Source: Salinicola halophyticus
GTDB taxonomy: Bacteria > Pseudomonadota > Gammaproteobacteria > Pseudomonadales > Halomonadaceae
Direction of reading: 5' to 3'
Length of the DNA stretch: 60,723 bases
Assembly: GCF_003206695.1 (NCBI RefSeq)
Contig: NZ_PZJN01000004.1
Location: 44,845-105,567 of the forward strand
Position 1 is the first letter of the stretch. Each line of letters starts with the position of its first letter. A program made the position numbers and the translations under genes. This document shows, one piece after another, positions 48,769 to 57,173 of the stretch. Under the pieces are notes generated by a model. The model saw nothing but the letters and a program-made list of their open reading frames with translations, ran no database searches and was not told where the DNA came from.

Positions 48769-48782
48769 CCGGCAGCCGGTCA

Positions 48783-48808
48783 AAAAAAACCCGGCCCGAA
48801 GGCCGGGC
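48783..48808 (-). terminator. Rho-independent terminator of the racemase gene
   Basis: CCCGGCC / GGCCGGG with a CGAA loop; on the minus strand followed by eight T. About 100 bp past the racemase stop. Confidence 0.9.
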
Positions 48809-48908
48809 AAGTACGCAGGGGATTGTCCCCAACGCCATTATCGATCGGTTGGCGCGCTACAACAGTTTGATTTGTCTCGTCAATTTGAGGGAGATTCACT
48901 CGGGTTGG

Positions 48909-49604
48909 CTACTCGCCCAACGCCAATTTCAATCCCATATCCACATGCAGCGCGGTCGTATCATAAAGCGGCAGATCGCAATCTTGCTGCCGCAGTAGCA
49001 AAGCGATTTCCGTACACCCCAGAATCACACCTTGCGCGCCCTGCGCCTGAAGCCTGGTGACGATCTGCTGATAAACCCGTCGCGACGATTCATTGATCAC
49101 GCCGTGGACCAGTTCTTCGAAGATGATTCGATGAACGCTTTCCCGATCTTCCCGAGACGGCACCAGGCAGGAAACGCCATGCTCGTCGAGTAACCGGCCT
49201 CGATAGAAATCCTGCTCCATCGTGAAGCGTGTCCCCAGCAGCCCGACCTGATCGATGCCATCGCCGCGCAATCGTGAACCAGTGCCATCAGCGATATGGA
49301 GAAAAGGGATGCTCAGCGCCGACTCGATCGCACCGGCTACCTTGTGCATGGTATTGGTCGCCAGCAGCAGGCATTCGGCACCCGCGGCTTCGACCTGACG
49401 GGCCGCTTGCGCCAGCGCCTCCCCTGCCTGATCCCAATCACCACTTTGCTGCAGCGCTTCGATCTCGGCAAAGTCGACGCTAACCATCGCGATCTTCGCC
49501 GAATGATATCCGCCGAGACGGTCGCGCACGCCCTCGTTGAGCAGACGGTAATAGCTCTGCGTGGATTCCCAGCTCATGCCGCCCAGTACGCCGATGGTTT
49601 TCAT
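48909..49604 (-). CDS. Amino acid racemase, YgeA / Asp-Glu racemase family
   Basis: 231 residues from MKTIGVLGGMSWEST, the size of E. coli YgeA (~230). PLP-independent racemases use two catalytic residues. Here the first site is Thr in ATNTMHK, as in YgeA, and the second is Cys in LGCTEI. YgeA is a broad-specificity racemase (best with homoserine). Confidence 0.9.
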   Translation of the reverse strand: MKTIGVLGGMSWESTQSYYRLLNEGVRDRLGGYHSAKIAMVSVDFAEIEALQQSGDWDQAGEALAQAARQVEAAGAECLLLATNTMHKVAGAIESALSIPFLHIADGTGSRLRGDGIDQVGLLGTRFTMEQDFYRGRLLDEHGVSCLVPSREDRESVHRIIFEELVHGVINESSRRVYQQIVTRLQAQGAQGVILGCTEIALLLRQQDCDLPLYDTTALHVDMGLKLALGE

Positions 49605-49741
49605 TGCGACTCCGATCCTGTTCTCGACTGATTCGGTTTTATCATAGATCGGCGGGAGCCGCGTCATGGCCGGCCTCGTTCCGTTTTCGTCCGCCGGGCT
49701 ACCAAAGAATCATTTGCCCGGTGACCGTCTTTCAATAAATA

Positions 49742-49757
49742 CTGTATGTCCATACAG
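49742..49757 (+). promoter_or_regulatory. LexA (SOS) box of umuDC
   Basis: CTGTATGTCCATACAG is a perfect palindromic CTGT-N8-ACAG SOS box, 26 bp before umuD. Predicts LexA repression and DNA-damage induction of the operon. Confidence 0.95.
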
Positions 49758-49782
49758 AATTTTAAAGGAAGGCGAATGCACT

Positions 49783-50226
49783 ATGTCCAACGTCAAACTG
49801 CTCGGCATCATGCGACCGGATTCCCCACGTGTTGAGATCCCCTGCCCCGATATTCTGGCCCGCTGCGGCATCGCCGGGTTTGCCAGCCCCGCAGAGGACT
49901 ACGCCGGCCGCGCGCTAGATCTGAACGAGAAGTTCATTAAGCATAAGGCGGCGACGTTCCTGTTCCAGGCGGTGGGCGACTCGATGGAGGAATATCGCAT
50001 CCAGGAAGGCGACTATCTGATGGTCGACCGCTCGATTACCGCCCGCCCCGGTCATATCGTGCTGGCGTTGGTGGAAGGCGAATTCACGGTCAAGAAATGG
50101 ATCGAGCGAGGCCAATGGCAGCTGCTCTGCTCCGGCGGCAACCGCTACCCACCGATTCCCCTCAACGGCGTCGAGTCGCAGATTTGGGGCGTCGTGCGCT
50201 CCAACCACATCGAGTTCCCGGTATGA
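49783..50226 (+). CDS. umuD: Translesion polymerase V accessory protein UmuD
   Basis: 147 residues. The self-cleavage region has Cys-Gly (ARCGIAGFA), and the S24 catalytic Ser lies in GDSMEE and Lys in GEFTVKKW. RecA-stimulated self-cleavage gives UmuD', which forms pol V with UmuC. Overlaps umuC by ATGA. Confidence 0.96.
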   Translation: MSNVKLLGIMRPDSPRVEIPCPDILARCGIAGFASPAEDYAGRALDLNEKFIKHKAATFLFQAVGDSMEEYRIQEGDYLMVDRSITARPGHIVLALVEGEFTVKKWIERGQWQLLCSGGNRYPPIPLNGVESQIWGVVRSNHIEFPV

Positions 50227-51500
50227 TCGCCATCGTCGATTGCAACTCGTTCTACGTCAGCTGTGAACGGCTGTTCCAGCCTCACCTGAACGGCAATCCT
50301 GTCGGCGTCATGAGCAACAACGACGGCTGCGTCATCGCGCTCAGTAACGAGCTGAAAGCGCTCGGTGTCAAGATGGGCACACCGGCCCACTACCTGAAGG
50401 AACAGGTCGCCCGCGGTGAGATCACCCTGTTCTCGAGCAACTACGAGCTTTACGGCGATATCAGCAGCCGCGTGCAAGCGGTGCTCGAAGAATTCAGCGC
50501 CGGCATCGATCCCTACTCCATCGACGAGTGCTGGGTCGACTTCTCCGGCTTCGCCCCCGGCCAGCTCGAAGACCACGCCCGGGAACTCCGGCGCCAGGTG
50601 AAGCAATACACCGGCATTCCCGTGTCGATCGGCGTCGCCCCCACCCGCACGCTGGCGAAAGTCGCCAACCGCGCCTCGAAGAAGATCGCAGGCTTCGGCG
50701 GTGTCTGCGTGCTCTACCCCGATAGCCCCCAGACCCAAGGCCTGCTGCAGCGCTGCGAACTGGGCGACATCTGGGGCGTCGGCCGCCGTCTCGCCGAAAA
50801 GCTCGGCAACCTGGGCATCATCACCGCCTGGGATCTGCGCAACCAGAACGCCAAAGAGATCCGTCGGCGTTTCTCCGTCACCCTCGAACGCACCGTGCTC
50901 GAGCTGCAGGAAGTCGACGCCATCGAGATGATGGGGATGGACTTCGCCCGCGAGCGCATCATGACCAGCCGCAGCTTTGGCCGACTCACCAACGACAAAG
51001 GCGAGATCCGCGAAGCGATCCGGCAGCACGCCCAACGCAGCGCCGAGAAGCTGCGCAAGCAGGGTTCACTATGCCGCGCCGTGCTCGTCTTCCTCCGCAC
51101 CAACCCCCACCGGCAGGATCTCGCCCAGCACAACCCCAGCATGATCATCGAACTGGACAACCCCACCGACGATGGCCGCACCATCGTCGGCGCCGCCATT
51201 CAAGTACTCGAACGCCTGCACGCGCCGAACAAGCGCTACATGAAAGGCGGCGTGATGCTGATGGAAATCTGCGATCGCGCGACGGAGCAGCTATCACTGC
51301 TCAACGCGCCACAAAGCGACGTCGATCGGGCACGTAGCGAAAAGCTGATGGGCGTGATGGACGAGCTGAACCAGAAGATGGGCCGCGGCACGGTCAGGAT
51401 CGGAACACCCAGCGCCGGCGCCGCCTGGCACCTGCGCTGCTCGCACCGGTCGCCGCGGTATACGACAAGATGGGAAGAGATACCGGCAGCGAGATCCTAG
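50223..51500 (+). CDS. umuC: DNA polymerase V catalytic subunit UmuC
   Basis: 425 residues, Y-family polymerase. Start MIAIVDCNSFYVSCE carries the first metal Asp, and the YSIDECWVDFSG motif the second acidic pair. Thumb, little finger and C-terminal region are present. Error-prone bypass of lesions under SOS control. Confidence 0.96.
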   Translation: MIAIVDCNSFYVSCERLFQPHLNGNPVGVMSNNDGCVIALSNELKALGVKMGTPAHYLKEQVARGEITLFSSNYELYGDISSRVQAVLEEFSAGIDPYSIDECWVDFSGFAPGQLEDHARELRRQVKQYTGIPVSIGVAPTRTLAKVANRASKKIAGFGGVCVLYPDSPQTQGLLQRCELGDIWGVGRRLAEKLGNLGIITAWDLRNQNAKEIRRRFSVTLERTVLELQEVDAIEMMGMDFARERIMTSRSFGRLTNDKGEIREAIRQHAQRSAEKLRKQGSLCRAVLVFLRTNPHRQDLAQHNPSMIIELDNPTDDGRTIVGAAIQVLERLHAPNKRYMKGGVMLMEICDRATEQLSLLNAPQSDVDRARSEKLMGVMDELNQKMGRGTVRIGTPSAGAAWHLRCSHRSPRYTTRWEEIPAARS

Positions 51501-51540
51501 GGCGGATTTACAGCCCTTCATCATCGAACGGGTTCACGCG
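51491..51540 (-). pseudogene. Remnant of an SRAP gene 3' end
   Basis: On the minus strand 51540-51508 reads RVNPFDDEGL-stop, resembling the last residues of the SRAP protein encoded at 52176 (DDEGL near its end). The following DNA (cgagatcctagg...) matches the DNA after that gene at 52169-52205 at about 31 of 36 bases. A relic of a duplicated SRAP end beside pgpA. Confidence 0.55.
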
Positions 51541-52007
51541 ACCTGATACCGACGCCGTAGAGCGACCACCACCGCAAGCACGACCAAGGCGTAAAGGGCT
51601 GCCACCACGTCATCCAGCGCGATTCCCAGGCCACCGCCGATGGCCTCGACATGGCCGATGGGCGGCAGCTTGGTGATGTCGAACAATCGGTAGAGCAGGA
51701 ACGCCAACCCCATCACCCACCAACGGCGCCCCGCAGCGAGTCCGATCATGACGATGGGGAACGCCAGATACTCATCGGCCACGATATGGGAAACATCCCC
51801 GCCTCCCATCCAATAGGAAGCCAAATGGCAAAGCGGTACGGCCACGACCAACAACGCCACCATGATGGCGACGCGTCGCCCGAGTGAGAGGCCCAACAGC
51901 CACCAGGCCAACGGCAAGCCGATCAGGGAACCAAACGTCCCCGGCGCCCAAGGCAACCATCCTAGTCCAAAGCCGGTCGCCACCAGCAAAACCGCGTTCT
52001 CCATCAT
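51534..52007 (-). CDS. pgpA: Phosphatidylglycerophosphatase A
   Basis: 157 residues, polytopic, with PgpA motifs GWLPWAPGTFGS, VADEYLAFP and GIALDDVVA holding the acidic cluster of the family, and YRLFDITKLPPI. Dephosphorylates PGP to phosphatidylglycerol in the inner membrane. Lies between a relic and the intact copy of an SRAP gene end. Confidence 0.95.
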   Translation of the reverse strand: MMENAVLLVATGFGLGWLPWAPGTFGSLIGLPLAWWLLGLSLGRRVAIMVALLVVAVPLCHLASYWMGGGDVSHIVADEYLAFPIVMIGLAAGRRWWVMGLAFLLYRLFDITKLPPIGHVEAIGGGLGIALDDVVAALYALVVLAVVVALRRRYQVA

Positions 52008-52168
52008 GACTTCCCGTCAGCCTGTGTGTAGGCCGTGCAGCGTAATGGGGCTGTCATGAACCTGACATGAAAATGTCATCTGCGACTGCACAGCTCTGAA
52101 GTAACGAGGGATTCGCGAGGCGCGCATCAGGGGGCGCTAAAGGACAAAGTAGGGAGAGATCCTGACGG

Positions 52169-52205
52169 TGAGATCCTAAGCCGGATTCAACAGCCCCTCA
52201 TCATC
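52169..52205. repeat. Direct repeat flanking pgpA (copy 2)
   Basis: About 36 bp at the end of the SRAP gene resembling 51490-51525 on the other side of pgpA, same orientation. Confidence 0.6.
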
Positions 52206-52832
52206 CCCCTCGCCCGGCTTGTTCATACGCGTCGAGACGGCCCAATGCGTAAACGCCGCGGCCGGCACGTGACGCACGAAGCGGCGGATGGTCTCACGGT
52301 CGGTGAGATCCGGATCCAGCCAGGGTTCGATGCTGTCATCGGTGAGAATCAGCGGCATGCGGTCGTGGACGTCCGCCGCCGAACCGCGGGCGGACTCGGT
52401 CAGTATCGCCACGCCGGGCTTGCCATCGGCGCGCTCGGTCCAGATACCGGCGAAAAAAAACGGCTCCCGATCCTCACGGCACAGGAAGTGCGGTTGCTTG
52501 GGTTGGGTACCGGGCAACCACTCGAACCAGCCGTCGGCCGGGATCAAACACCGATGGCGCTGAAACGCCGCCTGATAGAACTTCGACGTGGCCACCGTCT
52601 CGACACGGGCGTTGATCGGCTGCGGCGCTGTCTCCCCCGCCCACTTAGGTTTGTAGCCCCACCACACGCTATCGAACGTCAGTTGCGGATTGTCCCCCTG
52701 CCGACGAATCGACGAGATCCATGTCCCCGGCGCCACGTTATAGCGTGGCACAGGCGGATCATCGACGCGAATATCTCCGATGCGGTGGGCGAACCGCGGG
52801 TAGGTGCTGTAGAGAGAGAATCGAGAACACAT
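52176..52832 (-). CDS. SOS response-associated peptidase (SRAP; YedK/HMCES-type)
   Basis: 218 residues beginning MCSRFSLY. Cys2 is the residue that crosslinks abasic sites after Met removal. Conserved RYNVAPG, the Asn in INARVET, GWFEW Glu and the His in VHDRMP complete the active site. Protects single-stranded DNA at abasic lesions. Near umuDC, but with no LexA box of its own visible. Confidence 0.95.
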   Translation of the reverse strand: MCSRFSLYSTYPRFAHRIGDIRVDDPPVPRYNVAPGTWISSIRRQGDNPQLTFDSVWWGYKPKWAGETAPQPINARVETVATSKFYQAAFQRHRCLIPADGWFEWLPGTQPKQPHFLCREDREPFFFAGIWTERADGKPGVAILTESARGSAADVHDRMPLILTDDSIEPWLDPDLTDRETIRRFVRHVPAAAFTHWAVSTRMNKPGEGDDEGLLNPA

Positions 52833-52858
52833 GATTTCAGAAATCCGAGCTTAGTGAA

Positions 52859-54619
52859 CTAATCGCATTCCTCGTCAGCAAGCTCAACGATATTTCTTCG
52901 CCTTACATTTAGCTCTTCGCATTTAGCTTCTCCTATTCGCACTTGATTTATCTTGATATCGCACAATTTAAGCCAGGAAAGCTCAACTCGTGCCACGAGC
53001 CTGGCTCCATTTTCACCCTGTAATACATGCTGCAGTTCCCGCGCAAGCCGTAATGTTCTGGTGTGAAGTGAAGAAAGGGAAGTACCAGCAGTTTTTGCCA
53101 ACCAAGGAACTAGTTCATGACTAGAAATATTACTGAGTGCTTTAGCAGCATAAAGGCTAACAGAGCCTTGCGTAGTTAACAAATGCGAAAAAATATCTAT
53201 GGGCTCTTTTTGGCTGAGAAACATATCAACTCTAGTTTGCAATCGCCTACGAATTTCCGCATTCAAATCGTTAAGAACTATATCTATATCGACAGTAGCA
53301 CTTGAAGGAAATGCCATTGCTTCGATAATTTCGAGGCTGTGATCTATAACCTTGTCCACATGAGGAGAGATTGCTGGGTTAACGCCTAACGCAAGTAGGA
53401 ACTCAACGATGTTACTTAACGTTCGCAACGTCAATTCCTGAGGCTTACTGAGAGCGCTTTTCAGCAAAGCAATTACTTCATTGGTATCGTCCCCGGCGCC
53501 CATTCTGATCTTATCCAATGCAGCCTTATAATATGCGCTCTCTCTATTCTCTCCACCTGAGGCTAAGTTCGCAACGTAGTCTTGCATCTTCTCTGAATCT
53601 AAGTAACCACTATAGATGAGATCTTTTGCAAAACATGAATGGACACTACCATGTTGAAAAGCAGGGAGAGAGAAAATCTTTTCACTTTGTTCTTTAACTT
53701 CGTCTGAAAGCTCGGAATCGGGCAAAAATACCGAATACAACGAATCGGAAATGAATTCTTCATCGAGTGAGTCTGGTTCAAAGCGAATCCATGCCCAGAG
53801 CGTCAATGCGCTAATTAACTCAATAAAATGATCTTTATAATCACTACTGCGAATATAAAAATTATAAGAATCCACTATCTTTCTGATTGTTCGTATGTTT
53901 GTTATACCGAGAGACGTGATTGCTTCCCTCAAAGTATTAAACTCATCGCTGGCAAGCTCTTTGGAAACAATATTTTCCAAATATTCGGCGCAACCGATAG
54001 TGAAATTCACTTCAGCATCGACGACTTTTTCAAGCCCCTTTCTATAGTAATCTTCAATCTCAAGCTGGCGTCCGGCGATAAGCACAATTTTGCAATCTTG
54101 CATTTGACTTAAATAATCAACGAGCCCCAGAACTGTTTCTGAAGAAAGGCTGCTGCTTTTCCTTTCCAAATCGTCAATACAAACGATATATCCCTGTAAC
54201 TGACTGAAACCAAGAACGTGAAAAAAACGTGAAAAATAGTGAACAAAAGGCAGGGTATCGAGGAACCTGAACAGCTTGAAAAATCCAACGCTCAAGAATC
54301 GCCACGCTACAATAATGGACGGAAAAAAACCCTGAGGCGAAAATAGGTCCAATGCCTTTACTTGGCGATGACAGCGATTAGCATTCAGAATCCGACTGTG
54401 CGAAAGCTTCTGCTTGAGGTCTTCTAAACTCCCGACACCAAATAAAGATATGTAGCAATATTTATCAAACCCCGAGCTTAAGTCTCCTAAATTTTCTGCA
54501 GCGACATCTTCCCATAAAAAAGTTTTCCCAGCTCCCCATTCTCCGCGAATCAGCAATACTTGCTGACTATCATTCGATAGAAACCTATTGACTATCCTTT
54601 TGTAACCTTGGTAGTTCAT
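52859..54619 (-). CDS. KAP-type P-loop NTPase, low-GC, possible defence protein
   Basis: 586 residues from 54619. Walker A is GEWGAGKT (26-33), followed by a hydrophobic stretch with two likely membrane helices (~98-135), then Walker B YIVCIDDLER (144-153). A membrane insertion between Walker A and B is the hallmark of KAP NTPases. The C-terminal ~400 residues are helical repeats. GC content is about 43%, far below the ~62% of neighbours, marking horizontal transfer. The start overlaps the stop of a broken S24 repressor (ATGA). KAP proteins include PifA, which blocks phage T7, so a phage-defence role is plausible but unproven. Confidence 0.75.
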   Translation of the reverse strand: MNYQGYKRIVNRFLSNDSQQVLLIRGEWGAGKTFLWEDVAAENLGDLSSGFDKYCYISLFGVGSLEDLKQKLSHSRILNANRCHRQVKALDLFSPQGFFPSIIVAWRFLSVGFFKLFRFLDTLPFVHYFSRFFHVLGFSQLQGYIVCIDDLERKSSSLSSETVLGLVDYLSQMQDCKIVLIAGRQLEIEDYYRKGLEKVVDAEVNFTIGCAEYLENIVSKELASDEFNTLREAITSLGITNIRTIRKIVDSYNFYIRSSDYKDHFIELISALTLWAWIRFEPDSLDEEFISDSLYSVFLPDSELSDEVKEQSEKIFSLPAFQHGSVHSCFAKDLIYSGYLDSEKMQDYVANLASGGENRESAYYKAALDKIRMGAGDDTNEVIALLKSALSKPQELTLRTLSNIVEFLLALGVNPAISPHVDKVIDHSLEIIEAMAFPSSATVDIDIVLNDLNAEIRRRLQTRVDMFLSQKEPIDIFSHLLTTQGSVSLYAAKALSNISSHELVPWLAKTAGTSLSSLHTRTLRLARELQHVLQGENGARLVARVELSWLKLCDIKINQVRIGEAKCEELNVRRRNIVELADEECD

Positions 54620-54917
54620 GCGCCCTCGACGTCTAAAACCCTGCCCACTTTCCGCCATGCCTGCCCGATGATCTCCACCCCGCCGAGATCCTCCGGCTTG
54701 ATCAGCTCCCGCTCGTAAGCCGAATTATCACTGATCAGTATCCACGCCCCGCCGGCCACACGCTGCACGCGCTTTAGTCGTAGCTCATCGCCCATACGGA
54801 GCAGGAAAACACCGTCCAGTGTGCGCTGGCGCGGTTGACCAACACCTGCTAATGGTCGCGGATCGTGTCGCCCATGGAATCTTGTATGAACCAAGCCACA
54901 ATCTGCTCAAAGCCCAT
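54616..54917 (-). pseudogene. Broken phage-type S24 (CI/LexA-like) repressor fragment
   Basis: Reading from 54917, MGFEQIVAWFIQDSMGDTIRDH gives the S24 Ser motif (DSM) and then hits TAG at 54849-54851. A second break follows: one base missing before QRTLDGVF shifts the frame. The remainder to 54616 (VFLLRMGDELRLKRVQ, ISDNSAYERE, IIGQAWR) is a normal S24 C-terminus. The DNA-binding half is absent. Its stop overlaps the KAP gene start. Confidence 0.75.
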
Positions 54918-55088
54918 GAAACGGCCGTACCTAGCTTGGCGGCCGCAACGCTTCGCTAACCATAATGGCATGCGAGAATATCGACGGAAACACGATGTCA
55001 CACTTGGATCGGAATCTACAGAGTACGATCGTCGATCACATCAAATCGTGTTCCTAGCGGTTCAGGAACAGCGCTGACTCCAGCTCGG

Positions 55089-55252
55089 TGGCCGGGGGTA
55101 AAAACAGCAGCGGGAGAATGGCTGGCGCTCGAAAAGCGAAACCGCGAGCGCCTCGGTGCGAACCGGAGGGTTCTCATCTCCTCCCCCTTCTGACGCCAAA
55201 TTCCAGGCATAAAAAAACCGGCTATTGAAAGCCGGTTCTTTTCAATTCGTGG
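55089..55252 (-). repeat. tRNA-Ser-associated tandem repeat, unit 2
   Basis: About 161-bp unit downstream of tRNA-Ser. On the minus strand it starts after a CCGCCACGAATT end like that of the tRNA, carries a terminator hairpin, then 38 bp identical to unit 1 (55141-55178), and ends with a degenerate CCCCCGGCCA copy of the tRNA end. Confidence 0.8.
55211..55237 (-). terminator. Terminator hairpin in repeat unit 2
   Basis: AACCGGCT/AGCCGGTT stem, followed on the minus strand by seven T. Confidence 0.85.
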
Positions 55253-55421
55253 CGGGGGTAAAAACAACAGCGGAGGGATTGCTGACGCTTGTCGGCGCTC
55301 GAACACCCAAACCGCGAGCGCCTCGGTGCGAACCGGAGGGTTCTCATCACCTCCCCGCCTCGCGCTTTATTCCGGACATGAAAAAGCCGGCTACTCGAGC
55401 CGGCTGATTCAGAATTCGTGG
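55250..55421 (-). repeat. tRNA-Ser-associated tandem repeat, unit 1
   Basis: About 169-bp unit directly after tRNA-Ser, from the tRNA CCA (55419-55421) to a copy of it (55250-55252). It shares 38 identical bases with unit 2 (55311-55348) plus similar flanks, and carries its own terminator. Confidence 0.8.
55381..55405 (-). terminator. Terminator of tRNA-Ser
   Basis: AGCCGGCT...AGCCGGCT hairpin, followed on the minus strand by five T, 14 bp after the tRNA end. Confidence 0.85.
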
Positions 55422-55506
55422 CGGAGGGGGAGGGATTCGAACCCTCGAAGCCTTGCGACTTACACACTTTCCAGGCGTGCTCCTTCGACCACTCGGACAC
55501 CCCTCC
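55419..55506 (-). tRNA. tRNA-Ser (anticodon GGA)
   Basis: 88-nt class II tRNA with encoded CCA: acceptor GGAGGGG/CCCCTCC, anticodon loop CTGGAAA, long variable arm, T arm GGTTCGAATCC. Preceded by a good promoter and followed by two repeats bearing copies of its 3' end. Confidence 0.95.
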
Positions 55507-55558
55507 GCATTGTCATCCCGACCGTTTCGGCTGTGCCGCACCGTTCAGAACGGCGCAC

Positions 55559-55587
55559 ATAGTAACGAGCTAAGCCTGTGATCGCAA
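55559..55587 (-). promoter_or_regulatory. Promoter of tRNA-Ser
   Basis: Minus strand TTGCGA, 17-nt spacer, TACTAT, followed by a GC-rich discriminator; about 50 bp before the tRNA. Confidence 0.8.
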
Positions 55588-55639
55588 GCCATTTTCTCTT
55601 TACCGTCGCCCTTTTACGTCTATGGGCACCACCGAGGCG

Positions 55640-56200
55640 TCAGGTCCATCGCTCGACGTAGTCATCCGGGTTGCGTATCTGCATGCCAGGATAACGACCA
55701 CCCGGCTGCCCCAGGTAGAGGTAGCCGATCAGCTCTTCCTGATCGCCGAGACCGAGACCGCGCCAAACCGTCTTGTCATGTGCATAGGTACCGGTGCGCC
55801 ACATGGCGCCGAGGCCTTGGGCATAGGCGGCGTAGAGCATGGCGTGGGCCGCGCAGCCGGCCGAAATGATCTGCTCGACCGGCGGCACCTTGGGCAGGCC
55901 CGGCGTGACATTGGCGATCACGGCAATGATCATCGGTGCGCGTTTGGGCTTCTTGCGCGCAGCGTCGAGGTTGCCTTCATCGATATGCGGGTTGGCCTGA
56001 TAATCGGACTGGGCGAAAAGCTCCCCTAGTCGATCGAGCCCTTCCCCGCTGATCTCGATGAATCGATAGGGCGTCATTTCCTTGTGGTCCGGCGCCCGCA
56101 GCGCGGCACGATAAAGGGCGTCGAGCTGTTCGGCGGTCGGTGCAGGGCCGGCCAGCTTGCCCATCGAACGGCGCTGATGCAGTAGTTCCAGAGCGTCCAT
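55640..56200 (-). CDS. ydjA: Nitroreductase family protein, YdjA-like
   Basis: 186 residues from MDALELLHQRRS, matching the E. coli YdjA start. FMN-binding features include RRSM at the N-terminus, RAPDHKEMTPYRF, and GLGAMWRTG near the C-terminus. Small single-domain nitroreductase, active as a dimer; substrate unknown. GGAG lies 9 nt upstream. Confidence 0.9.
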   Translation of the reverse strand: MDALELLHQRRSMGKLAGPAPTAEQLDALYRAALRAPDHKEMTPYRFIEISGEGLDRLGELFAQSDYQANPHIDEGNLDAARKKPKRAPMIIAVIANVTPGLPKVPPVEQIISAGCAAHAMLYAAYAQGLGAMWRTGTYAHDKTVWRGLGLGDQEELIGYLYLGQPGGRYPGMQIRNPDDYVERWT

Positions 56201-56333
56201 GTTCGGCTTCTCCATCCAGGCACGTGGTTGAACGAATGTTCTTAAAGGAATGCTCTTGACCGAATGCTCTTGACCAAGTGTTGAGCAGGATATCGGATGC
56301 GATTGCAGATCGCCCGACTCTACGTCAAAAGCG

Positions 56334-57173
56334 TTACTGCCGCAGCAGCCGTGCCGGCAGCGCGGGTGTCCAGCCAGGCGTGGCGCGCCAGGGATTGATA
56401 TCCAGCCCGCCACGGCGGACGTAGCGCGCCATCACCAGCAGCTCTTGCGGACGGCAGCGCGCCATCAGATCCACGAAGATATGTTCGACACAGTGCTCGT
56501 GGAAATCCTGATGCTGACGATAGGAGATCACGTAACGCAGCAAGGCGGCACGATCGAGTCGCGGGCCGCGGTAGGCGATCATCACGCTGCCCCAGTCCGG
56601 CTGGCCGGTAACCGGGCAGTTGGATTTGAGCAGGTGTGAATGCAGTGTCTCCTCGACGATATCGCTCTCGTCGCTGGCGAGCAGATCCGGCGAAGGCGTG
56701 TAGCGATCGATATCGACTTCGATGTCGTCGAGACAGTCGCCCGGCATCGGTTGGGGGGCCAGTTCGGCATCATCGGCGCCGTAGAACTCCACCGTAACCG
56801 GTGCGCCGGCCGCCGCGCTCAGATCCCGCCGCAGAAACTCGACCACCGCCTCGCGATCGGCGAACGTCGTCTGATTGAAGCTGTTGAGATAGAGCTTCCA
56901 CGACTTGGATTCGATCAGCTGCGGCGAATCCGCCGGCAACCGGAATCGCGCCACGGCGACCACCGGCTTGCCCCGCAGATCCAGCCAGGAGAGCTCGAAC
57001 GCCCACCACTCGTCGCCCCCGACGAACGGTAGCGATGTCGAGTCGATCCCCAGCGGCGCGCGGTTGGCCGCCCGCTCGATGGGGAACAGCAGCGAGGCGT
57101 CGTAGCGCTCGGGGTAAGCGGACTCCCGCCCGAGGGGCGCATCGGTCAGCGTGTGCGGGCGTTCCTGAGTCAT
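56334..57173 (-). CDS. queF: NADPH-dependent 7-cyano-7-deazaguanine reductase QueF (type II)
   Basis: 279 residues from MTQERPHTL, the two-domain (YqcD) form. NADPH motif ESKSWKLYLNSFNQT at ~95-109, active-site Cys in SNCPVTGQPDW, substrate Glu in HCVEHIFVDL. Makes preQ1 for queuosine. Overlaps the upstream permease stop by 4 nt. Confidence 0.96.
   Translation of the reverse strand: MTQERPHTLTDAPLGRESAYPERYDASLLFPIERAANRAPLGIDSTSLPFVGGDEWWAFELSWLDLRGKPVVAVARFRLPADSPQLIESKSWKLYLNSFNQTTFADREAVVEFLRRDLSAAAGAPVTVEFYGADDAELAPQPMPGDCLDDIEVDIDRYTPSPDLLASDESDIVEETLHSHLLKSNCPVTGQPDWGSVMIAYRGPRLDRAALLRYVISYRQHQDFHEHCVEHIFVDLMARCRPQELLVMARYVRRGGLDINPWRATPGWTPALPARLLRQ

Noticed and set aside
49742-49757. 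Possibility that the island genes are also under LexA
   Set aside because: Only one SOS box was found; none precedes the SRAP or KAP genes.
52859-54619. Complete prophage
   Set aside because: No integrase, terminase, capsid or tail genes are present; only a repressor remnant and the KAP gene.
55016-55306. 96-codon minus-strand frame in repeat unit 2
   Set aside because: Shares its peptide with the false frame in unit 1 only because the DNA repeats; no support as a gene.
55222-55500. 92-codon minus-strand frame across tRNA-Ser and its repeats
   Set aside because: It is a translation of the tRNA and repeat sequence, a common false call at tRNA loci.
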